This document shows, one piece after another, positions 1 to 9,600 of a stretch of 64,000 bases of DNA (positions are counted from its first letter, which is position 1; every line of letters starts with the position of its first letter). The notes beneath the pieces are model-generated. The model searched no databases. It saw only the letters and a list, made by a program, of their open reading frames with translations, and was not told the origin of the DNA. The position numbers and the translations under genes are program-made. The stretch spans positions 3,472,001-3,536,000 of the forward strand of contig NC_090773.1 of the NCBI RefSeq assembly GCF_001761485.1. The letters run 5' to 3'. The DNA is from Yarrowia lipolytica (lineage: Eukaryota; Ascomycota; Dipodascomycetes; Dipodascales).

Positions 1-1871
1 TTATTGAATCCATCTTGTATGCTATGTCGTATAACAGCTTGGTTCATACAATATCCTGCTATTCTATGCTACTGTACTGTATTGTACTGGATGTACATAC
101 TCTACGCCTTAATATACTCGTTAAGAAGGTGGTAGTCATTGTCTATGAGCTGTAATTAAAAGAAACGAGTGTTGATTTTCTGTTTCACCACATTTTTACG
201 GCCGTATCTACGAGACCATCAAGTGTAACTGTCGTATTTTTTTTATTCGAGCCCGATATCTCCTTCCCTGTTGGGTCAGAAGTGTGTGTAGAGAAAATCT
301 CTCAACATCATGTGAATATCGTGGAGAGAAGGACAGGTGCAAGAGAGTTCATTTCGAAACGAAAAATTGACTTGAAATGGGATTGTCAAAGAGTACATGA
401 CCCATAGCCGCCCTGGTGGGTCCTCTATGGCAAGTGGACACTGACACTTCCCTAGATTAGAGATGCCATCTGCCTCGTTTACGAGACAATAGATAGATAC
501 CCAGACATGTGAATATGACTTATATTGTGATAATAAATCATTTGTAAAAGTTCTTGAAGTGGGTAATACGACCAGACCATTTCAAGTTTGTCTCTAAGCC
601 GAAGCTGACATACTTCTGCTTACTGTAGATGATAGCTGTACACCGTTCACATGAAAACAGCGAAGGCATGAAAGAAGTGTAGAGTGTCTCCTTATAACCT
701 ATATTATGCATTGTGGATCTCTGCACTTGTCTTCTCTCAAGCGCCTCTCTCTGTCAAGCCACAGCCGTCTCTCGTTATCTCTTACTCTATACATATGCGT
801 TTGGACAGGGTAATGAGCTGGAGTTGCAAGCACTTGAGAAAGAACACGGTCACTGGGGAGTTATAACTGATAGCATATCTGACTTACTCATTCTTTTGTG
901 TCTTTTTATCCAGTACAGTACATTCATACATACAGTACATACCTATCAGAAGCCTTATCTTCTGTTGCTTCGTGTTGAGCCATGCCCGAAGTCTGATCTG
1001 GTGCAAGAACTACAAGACGGCGTGAGGTACAGTAGTAGATACTGTATACATAACAGGGTACTCGATACAAGTGTTTGCAACGGATGGTATTGCTTTCAAC
1101 GTTCGTAATAGGCCCCAACTAGTATTCTATCCCCTACTGAAGCTCGACCACTTCTTTCGGCACCAGTCATTGGAACAACAGTACATAATGGCCTAATTTC
1201 CCTTGACCATCAAACACACCCCTTTTACACATTGCAAGAAGTCCATCAGTGGATGTTGCAATTACAGTATACAGTACTGTACATACTGTATGTACTGCAT
1301 TTTCGATACCCGGTAAACCTCGCCCTTCAACTCTCAATTCTGCCACCATGTGCGACACATAATCATGATCCGATATTTCGAGGAACAGTAGCACATATAT
1401 ATAAGTATCTGTTTTCAAAAATCGTCGGTATTTTGAATGAGTGGTCAAAACGAGCTCAAAGCTCCGTCTTGTTTGCCACTCAACTCGACGACAGTGGCAG
1501 TTTCTCTTTCATTTAATATTATGGCTCATTTTGGTGAGTCCCAAAAACGCGTCCTTAATTAGTGACCTGTCGTGGTCGTGCACGAGTAGGGTAACTGGGC
1601 AATATGGACGTGAAGAAGGGTTTGGAGAAAAGATGAGTTTCATATATCAGCAACAGATATCACTCCGACAAGTTGATTAATCATTAATATCAAACACAAC
1701 TCTTGCCATTACTTAACCATATAGACTTGCACCACGCCAAGTTGCAGCTTTGTACTGCCAGGTCCGTCCCAACTCTAACCTCCAGTATGCACGTAGGCTG
1801 TAAATTCACTTGGGCCAAACCTCTCCGCACACAGCTAACCAACCACTTTACACAACCGCCATCACCGACTC
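1..1871. other. Intergenic region, no supported gene
   Basis: The short open frames here have no recognisable protein features and overlap each other in different frames. The stretch carries several clusters of TAC-rich words such as TACTGTAC and GTACATAC (about 65-100, 900-950, 1025-1060 and 1260-1300), a pattern repeated in most other gaps of this window. The last 150 bases should include the HAT2 promoter and leader, but no clear TATA box was identified. Confidence 0.6.
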
Positions 1872-3230
1872 ATGAGCGCCACGAAATCCGCCGGCCCCAC
1901 CACGTTGGCTAACCACCTCGACAAGGAGGTTAAGACCGACGTGCTTGGCGCTATTGACTCCGACAAGCTCACCGAGGCAACACAGGGCGACCACAAGGCC
2001 ATCAATGAGGAGTACAAGATCTGGAAGAAGAACAGCCCGTATCTGTATAATGTGGTTATTGCCACCGTCATGGACCACCCCACTCTGACGGTGGAGTGGC
2101 TGCCTGATCTTTTTGACGACATCACCCCGGGCAGTATGAGTGCCCGTCTCATGTTTGGATCTCATAGCTCAGGTCTCGACAAGGACTACATCCACGTTGC
2201 ATCCGTGGAGCTACCCACTCACCTGCGACCCGAAACTATCGGGCTATTGTCCCAGCAAGAGGGGGGTACTGACATGAAGCAGCATCATGATGCTCACGGC
2301 CGACACAAGCGAATCGCCATTGTGCAGAGCATCTACGAGGACGGCGAGGTCAATGTGGCCCGATACAACCCGCTGGCATCGAAACAGATTGCCGCCGCCC
2401 ATGTCACTGGCGACATTCACATCTTCGACCGCAACAACATCATGAACTCCAAGGAAGAGGCTAAGCCCATCTACAACCTCAAGCATCACACCAAGGAGGG
2501 CTGGGGTCTCAACTGGAACATCAATCATGCCGACCAGCTGGTCAGTGGCGCCATCGACTCTACCGTGGCCTTCTGGAAAATCCCCGAGGCTGCCTCTGAC
2601 GGTTCCTGCAAGGACGTAACACCTCATACCGTCTACCACCATGACGCGGCCGTCAACGACGTCAAGTTCAGCTACAAGATGGACTTTCTGATCGGGTCCG
2701 CCTCGGACGACTGCACCCTGCGATTGTGGGACACCCGAAAGCCCGGAAACAAGGCCGCTTGCACCATCAAGGAGTCTCGAGGAATCAACTCGCTGGACTT
2801 CAACCCCCACAGCGAGTTTCTGGTCGCAACAGGCTCAGCTGACGAGACCGTCAAGGTGTGGGATATGAGAAAAATGGACACTCCCATTTCGCAGCTCTAC
2901 TCCCATTGCGACGAGGTGACCAAGGTGCAGTGGTGCCCCCACCAGCCCTCGGTTCTGGCATCTGGAGGACACGACCGAGCCATTCTCGTGTGGGATATTG
3001 CTCGTCTTCACGACGATCTCAGCTCGGATGAAAATGACGAGGGACCTCCTGAGCTTCTGTTCCATCACGGAGGCCACAGCTCGCGGATCTCCGACTTTGA
3101 CTGGCATCCTACTTTGCCCTGGGTCATTGCTTCTGCTGCTGAGGACAATGTTATTCAGGTGTGGCGAATGGCTGAGAGTATCAGTAACGACGAGGCTGTT
3201 CCTGCTGATGACGTTGATATGGAGGACTAA
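1872..3230 (+). CDS. HAT2: Histone-binding WD40 protein, Hat2/RbAp46-48 family
   Basis: A 452-residue WD40 protein of the RbAp46/48-Msi1-Hat2 family. In yeast, Hat2 partners the type B acetyltransferase Hat1, binding histone H4 so that newly made H4 is acetylated before deposition. The family N-terminal helix is visible as EEYKIWKKNSPYLYN followed by a WLPD motif. It leads into a beta-propeller with repeats ending WDTRKPG, WDMRKMD, WDIARL and a final VWRMAES, and an acidic tail (ADDVDMED). The length matches the family, slightly longer than human RBBP7. The first ATG of the frame is used; no intron signal is seen. Paralogues such as Msi1/Cac3 share this architecture, so assignment to Hat2 rather than to a CAF-1 subunit is probable, not certain. 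The next gene, RPB11, lies convergent on the other strand. Confidence 0.85.
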   Translation: MSATKSAGPTTLANHLDKEVKTDVLGAIDSDKLTEATQGDHKAINEEYKIWKKNSPYLYNVVIATVMDHPTLTVEWLPDLFDDITPGSMSARLMFGSHSSGLDKDYIHVASVELPTHLRPETIGLLSQQEGGTDMKQHHDAHGRHKRIAIVQSIYEDGEVNVARYNPLASKQIAAAHVTGDIHIFDRNNIMNSKEEAKPIYNLKHHTKEGWGLNWNINHADQLVSGAIDSTVAFWKIPEAASDGSCKDVTPHTVYHHDAAVNDVKFSYKMDFLIGSASDDCTLRLWDTRKPGNKAACTIKESRGINSLDFNPHSEFLVATGSADETVKVWDMRKMDTPISQLYSHCDEVTKVQWCPHQPSVLASGGHDRAILVWDIARLHDDLSSDENDEGPPELLFHHGGHSSRISDFDWHPTLPWVIASAAEDNVIQVWRMAESISNDEAVPADDVDMED

Positions 3231-3443
3231 GGAGGAAAACTTTTGTATAGTTAGCTAATATATGTATTTGTAAGAGTGGAGTCGTAGCTCATCTGAATGT
3301 GATTCCTGGACTTTACAGATACTACAAGTAGCTGTTACCGTACCTACTGTACCAGAATTGCTATTATACAATCATTATGCTATATGTTTATTTGTTATCC
3401 GTGTCAGTAAGCAAGTAGCTCACTCGCGCTTCTCTTTTTCCAC

Positions 3444-4154
3444 CTAATTGTTAACCAAGTACCGCAGTCGCCATTCTCGCTGGAACTTCTCCTGCAAATC
3501 CGACAGCTGTCGGATCAACGCGTTGCAAGCATTTGTGAGGGCCTCCTGTGGCGAATAGTCGTCTTCGGTCTGGATTCGCAGCACAAAGTTGGCAAATAAA
3601 GGATGTTCCACCTTGTAGGCCGCAAAGATGACCCGCGAGTCGTGTAGCAGTTGTGATCGGAGCAGGTTGCCCAGTGTGTGATCTTCTTTCTCGAACTTGA
3701 TGTTGGCGCAGTTGGGAATTCGAGTGTCCGGGGTGACCTCAAGTCTGTGTTAGGGGAGATAAGAGGAAAACGCTGTCACACATGCGATGGAGGTAAAAAC
3801 GACATCGTAGCATGAAAGCTGTGGCGAAGAGCCTGCTCACAAAGGCCGTCCCATGGAGAGAGACTCGTTGATAGTGTCTCTCTCGTACAGACCCCATCAT
3901 CATCACTGTAGCATAAAATGATCGAATCTGCACATTTCTACGTCGGACCTAGAACCACGGTAAACACTTGACCGTCCCTGATACACTGGCATCGCTTCAG
4001 AACATCAGATCAGTCTGTGTCCAAAACAGTCTTGAGAGTCGAAGAAGCAGCCCTGGTGCACGATCGTCGTTTATCGTCCCTTTTTCTCGCCAGATACTCA
4101 CTTTGGGACTCCATCGGGAAGCAGAAACAACTCGAATCTATCGGGAGCGTTCAT
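3444..4154 (-). CDS. RPB11: RNA polymerase II subunit Rpb11, one intron
   Basis: Two exons, complement of 3444-3744 and 4102-4154, give 117 residues, close to the 120 of S. cerevisiae Rpb11. Exon 1 encodes MNAPDRFELFLLPDGVP and part of a lysine codon; the donor is GTGAGTATCT and the acceptor is CTAACACAG, both ideal for Yarrowia, and the split AA|A codon keeps the frame. Exon 2 contains the family core: NIKFEKEDHTLGNLLR, then the adapter-like fold with HPLFANFVLRIQT. Rpb11 pairs with Rpb3 to form the assembly platform of RNA polymerase II, equivalent to the bacterial alpha dimer. The 357-bp intron is long relative to the 354-base coding sequence. The open frame seen in isolation on this strand is only the second exon, so an intron-blind annotation would miss the true start. 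Confidence 0.93.
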
Positions 4155-5308
4155 TTTTGGTTGTGTATGTGTTGATGCTGATAGTGACGGTGACGCCTGT
4201 GTGCCTACACAATCTCGCGATGTTTCAGGTAGGGTAATTTGGGTTTGGGAGTGGCTGGGAGTTCGATTCGGTGGTCTGCGTGTTTTTGAGTTATCATGTG
4301 TGGAGATGAGAACCTGATGAAGATTTACAAGTAGTTCATTTTTTGTAAGATCTGTTCAATTTACAGAGAAAAATCGTATTTTTTCTTGAATACTGGTGAG
4401 CGTACAGTATTTGTAGTCTTCTATGATGTTCTAAAAAAGACAGGAAAGGCTCTCAGGTTCTGACACTTACGATCATCATACGCTCGAGATGACAGTCTGA
4501 TCTGATCCTGTAAGCCCTGGAGGCTTCCATAGTATGACCCAATTGTACGTATATTACCAATATAGCCATTGTACATCACTTTCCAATGTAACACAGTTCT
4601 GCTGGCTGCTTATTAGTGCTAACATGGAGACTCGAGAACAAGGCTACCATAGACGAAGACATTGACCCCTGTCGAGACCAAAGAAGATTGAAAGCGATCG
4701 GAAAGGAAATCAGCCACTTCTGCTTGTGTCACCAAGCCGGCGACAGGGTCTTAGTTGTCTTATTTGCCATGAATTTTGTATTATTCACCTTGCTCTGCAA
4801 TATGGTTGAGTTGCAGGAGTTGCCATAATGGACAAGAACGACAATAAACGTGATAACGCACAATATGTGGGTTAACAGCCCTGTTCATTCAGATACTCAT
4901 TGCAATATATTGATGGCTTTTCATCTTTCTAATGCGTCTTCCTCTCCTGTCCAACTTTCCTGGTTATTATCCATTCCCCAGATTCAATTACCCCACCATA
5001 CATGTCCCCTCCAAGTCCCTTGCATCTAGACCCGCCAATATGGTCATCCACGCAATCTCTATAGACCAATCTTTGGTTATTGTAGCGATGGACATTAGCT
5101 CCGCTCTCTAATCCAGTGTTGTTGTTGTTGTATTATACATCTATACAAGAAGAAGAACAAAAAAAGGACCCTTCACCAATAGTTCTACCCACGGTACTTG
5201 TAGCTCGCTTAAGGCACATTCACATGGTTTCAACCTAATCATGGTGGGGCAGGTTCGGATAAATAGAAGCAGGTCTCCAGAGCTAGTGGCCACCACTGAA
5301 CCACCATT
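4155..5308. other. Intergenic region between RPB11 and the SIN3 leader
   Basis: No gene is supported. It should hold the RPB11 promoter at its left end. A TATA-like ATAAATAG near 5259 lies about 50 bases before an ATG at 5309, suggesting a plus-strand transcription start there. A sequence at 4258-4266 resembles a tRNA B box but has no matching arms. Confidence 0.45.
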
Positions 5309-6615
5309 ATGAGCGAAAAGCTCCGCGAATTAAGGAGACGTCGAGAATTACCTCCTTTACCTGGGTGAGTGAGTTGTGTCTGTTATGGAGCTTGTAGCTC
5401 TTGTTGTGTGGCCGGAGGCAGTTGTACTGCAAGTGACGGGATTTTTCCCTGGGTGAAGAGCTACAAACCACTGCCAAAGGAGTCCAATACTCTCTGGCCG
5501 TCTCTACCAACACTATCTACAGTATGTGCCAGGCCCGGACATGAACTGCTACATTGTTCCTGATGAGTAAGCGTTTTATGCAGGCCTCTGCGTGTCTCAG
5601 ATTAGGGTTGTAGACCCTGTCTAAGAACCGGTTACAGGTTATGACCAAAATATCTGGAAAAAAATGAGCTCTCTTTTCGGAGTCACCCTAACACAGCCCA
5701 AAAATCCCCAGCAACCGTTCCGGTGAGTATCTTGCCCGTTGGTCATTTTTCTGTCGCATAGTGTTGTGTGATGCAGTCATGCATTCCTCATGTAAGAGGT
5801 TATGACGCTGGCCCAATTTGAATTTTGCCTACTCTGTTTCCTTGCATCTTTCGCATCAGCAGACGACAAAAACGTGAGTGTCTAGCGGCTTCAAAAGCGG
5901 CCGAATGAGGCAGAGACAAGACGCGGCAGGCATATGACGTTGCATCGATCGATCCACCAAACAACCGACTAACCCAGGACCCCCGCAACACATTTATTAT
6001 TACTCCCACACGTCCATTGGCGTAATTACTGTGAGTATTACAAAAGGAGTATGAAGAGGGGTGTCGGAGACATGGAGCGACGGCGACGACGGCAAGGCTG
6101 CCACAAAGGGTGGGCCTGGACGATGACCCTGAAACTGGTTTTGACGATGATATTCCTGACGTGTTGTTCAGCTGTTACTTCAAACTAGCCGAAGTGCGGC
6201 GCCCGATCAACAACGTCTTATCTACGAATCGGGGCTAGAACGATACTGCTGTTGTTATGGTAACAACTACAACTCGACTGAGCACATATTCTTACACGTT
6301 TGTCTGTGTTGCTTCCGTGCCTGTGTTTGTGTGTCTGTGGTGCCGTTTCGCCCACATGCAGCAGTATTGATTCGACGTCACCAGGGTGTATCAAGTCACA
6401 TGCATCAAGCTGTGGTGTAGCAGAGGACATGGAACCCCGACGTCGTGCGATTTCATTGTGACATGGCCATTTATCATCATCCCCGGCCTTACTGTGTCAG
6501 TTGCCCGTTTGCCTCGTACACCTGTCTGACCGTGCTTTGTGCCATAAATCACACTTCGACGTTGCCTCTATGCAGCTGGTCCCAACCCAAAATCATGCAC
6601 CTCATACTAACTCAG
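5309..6615 (+). other. Intron-rich leader or cryptic multi-exon gene upstream of SIN3
   Basis: This stretch has a run of good Yarrowia splice signals on the plus strand. Donors are GTGAGTGAG at 5365, GTAAGCG at 5567, GTGAGTATC at 5724, GTGAGTGTC near 5875 and GTGAGTATT at 6031. Acceptors are TACAG at 5522, TTACAG at 5637, CTAACCCAG at 5977 and CTAACTCAG at 6615. The first ATG (5309) encodes MSEKLRELRRRRELPPLP before a donor. The exon at 5638-5723 can encode IWKKMSSLFGVTLTQPKNP in one frame, and an ATG at 5563 would enter that frame across an intron. I could not join the pieces into one long open frame, nor into the SIN3 frame. The simplest reading is a long spliced 5' leader of SIN3 with upstream open frames; a small separate gene is possible. 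Confidence 0.4.
6606..6615 (+). promoter_or_regulatory. Branch point and 3' splice site before the SIN3 start
   Basis: The string ACTAACTCAG fits the Yarrowia pattern in which branch point and AG are almost adjacent. It lies four bases before ATG 6619. The nearest strong donor upstream is GTGAGTATT at 6031, giving a leader intron of about 585 bp if they pair. Confidence 0.65.
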
Positions 6616-6618
6616 ACA

Positions 6619-9600
6619 ATGGACCAACCACAGGAGAAACCAGCATCCAACGCTACGTCTCCCAAAATGTCGCCAAAGACTGAGCCCGAGGCGGAATCCG
6701 GAGCGGCTCCTGCTATCACTACTGCTCCTGCATCCACCCCGGCTGCTGCCGTCCCCGCTCCTGACGCCGCGTCTGTCGCAACACCCTCAGCAACACCAGT
6801 CGCAACATCATCAGCAAAAGAAGCATCCACCCAGGCAGCACCCACCACCACCGCTGCTCCTGCTTCTGATGCCCCGGTTGCCACCGCTCCCCTCGCAACC
6901 AGTGTTCCGCCTACTGTGAAACCGGAGGAGAGTGTTCCTGCTCCTGGCCCCGCCGGCAGTGCTTCTACCACCACAGCGTCCACGTCAGCAGTGCCAACAC
7001 CCGTACCTGCCACAGCACCAGCACCTGCTGTTCCCGCTGTCGCAGCACCCCCTTCCACTGGCTCTGCTCCACCTTCTACTGCGGGCCCCAGTTCGGCTTC
7101 CCCGGCTCCTCCCCATCCTGCTCCTCCGGCCTCTGCGCCCGCTCCTGCACATTACCACGGCTCTCCCCCTCATCAGATGCACCCCGGCCCTGTCCCTGGA
7201 CCCCGAGGCTCGCCTGCTCCTCCTCAGCAGCCCCAGCAGCACACTCCTCAGCCTGGGGCACAACCCTCGCCCGCTGGAGACATTGAACACATGCACCATA
7301 TGCACTTGCCACCGCGAAACCACTCGCAGACCAGCGTGTACCGTGCACTCAATGTGACTGATGCGCTCACATATCTGGACCAGGTGAAAATCCAGTTCAG
7401 CGATAACCCGGACGTGTACAACCGGTTCCTGGACATTATGAAGGACTTCAAGAGCCACACGCTCGACACCCCAGGCGTCATTTCGCGTGTCTCCAACCTT
7501 TTCCGAGGCTTCCCACATCTCATTGAGGGCTTCAACACGTTCCTTCCTCCCGGATACCGCATTGAGTGCAGTGGCGATCCCTCCGACCCCCATCCTATCA
7601 AAGTAACCACCCCCGCGGGTACTACTACTGGTGCCGAGATGGGTATTACCCAAGGTCAGCAGCCTCAGCCTCATTTGCAGCAACAGACTCAGCAACAGCA
7701 GCAGCAGCAGCAGCAAGGAGGTCCCCAGCAGCAACAGGGAGGTCCCCAGGGTGGTCCTCAGCAAGGAGGCCCTCAGGGAGGCCCCCAAGGCCCCCCTCAC
7801 ATGCAGCACCCTCACATGCAGCAGCACCCCCACCACCCCCCTCCACATGGAGCTCCTCTCTACGGTCCTCCCTCCGAGCAGGCCGCTGGACAGTCTCTTC
7901 AGCAACTCTCTGGAGTAGATAACCGAGCCTCCCCCAGCGAGCCCAGCCGCCGATCTGGAGCACCCGTCGAGTTCAACCACGCCATCAACTACGTGCACAA
8001 GATCAAGAACCGGTTTGCTGACCAAGAAGAGACTTACAAGCACTTTCTGGAGATCCTGCAGACCTACCAAAAGGAGCAGAAACCCATTGGTGAAGTGTAC
8101 CAACAGGTGACAATCCTGTTCCGCAACGAGCCCGACCTGCTGGACGACTTCAAGCAGTTTCTGCCTGACACTAGCGGTGAGGCTGCTGCTTATCTGGAGG
8201 CTGTGGGTCAACAGCAGCGTCTTCCTCCCGTTGGAAACTTTGCTCCTGCCTATCCTGGTCCTGTTCATCAGCCTAGTGGAACCCCGGGGGCTGCAACTGC
8301 TCCTCCCCCTTCTACTGCTGCTCCCTCGGTCAAGAGAAAGCGATCTTCTGTCAGCGAATTTCCTACCGAATATAGCAATATTCGAGGCGGGGCTGCTGCT
8401 GCTGCTGGAGCTGCGAACAAGCGGAAGAAGGAGGACTCTCCTTCCCTTCTGCCCACGCCCTCTCCATTGGCTCCCACTTCTGGCAACGATGCTCTCGTGG
8501 AGGAGATCTCCTTCTTCGACCGAGCCAAGAAACACATTTCCAACAAGGCTGTGTACAACGAGTTCCTAAAAATTCTTAACCTCTTCTCCCAGGGTCTCAT
8601 TGACAAGGCTACTCTTGTGGAGCGAGTGGAGGGCTTTCTGGGTGGTTCTCACGAGCTGTTTGCCTGGTTCAAGAAGTTCGTCAACTATCAAGAGAAGCCG
8701 CTGCATATCGAGAACATTGTGTTCAAAAAGTCGCATCTTGAGCTATCGTTGTGTCCTCCTCTGGGCCCCTCCTACCGGCTGCTTCCCAAGTCGGAGCGGT
8801 TCATGCCCTGTTCCGGCCGTGATGAAATGTGCTGGGAGGTGCTGAACGACGAGTGGGTCGGCCACCCTACCTGGGCGTCCGAGGACTCTGGTTTTGTCGC
8901 CCACCGAAAGAACCAGTACGAGGAGGTTCTTCATCGAGTCGAGGAGGAGCGTCATGAGTACGACTACTACATTGAGGCGAACCTGCGGTCGATTCAGACG
9001 CTTGAGACCATCAGCAACCGAATCGCCAACATGAGCCATGAGGAGCGGCTCAACTTCCGACTGCAGCCTGGTCTGGGACATGGCACCACCATCTACCAGA
9101 AGGTGATTCGCAAGATATATGACAAGGAGCGAGGCCTGGAAGTGATCGAGGCGCTTCATGAGAACCCTGGTATTGCTGTTCCTGTTGTTCTGCGACGTCT
9201 GAAGCAGAAGGACGAGGAATGGCGACGAGCACACCGAGAGTGGAACAAGGTGTGGCGGGAAACCGAGCAGAAGGCCTTCTACAAGTCTCTGGACCATCTG
9301 GGACTCACCTTCAAGCAGCTTGACAAGAAGATGTTGACCAGCAAGCAGCTTGTTGCCGAGTTGGCTGCTGCTCGAGTCGACAGCAATGCCACTCCTGCCG
9401 CCAAGAAGCCTCTCCTCGGTCTCAAGCCTGTTCAGCAGCTGGACTATGATTTCAAGGACTATTCTGTGTTTGGAGATGTTCTCAAGCTGGTCAGTGTGTT
9501 TCTGGAGCATAGCAGCAGTTATAGCGCTAATGATCGGGAGAAGCTGGGTGTTGTTATGGACGGTTTCCTCTGGTTGTTCTTTGGTTACGAGAGCGAGTCT

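Noticed and set aside
713-1108. A 131-codon plus-strand frame in the left gap
   Set aside because: Its second half is made of translated TAC-rich words and it overlaps other frames of similar length.
4255-4275. A GTTCGATTC sequence resembling a tRNA B box
   Set aside because: The flanking bases cannot form a T stem, and no A box lies upstream.
6985-8535. A 516-codon open frame on the minus strand across SIN3
   Set aside because: It mirrors the low-complexity and PAH-coding part of SIN3, and its Leu/Ser/Arg-rich composition is what antisense of CAG, CTC and GAG codons gives.
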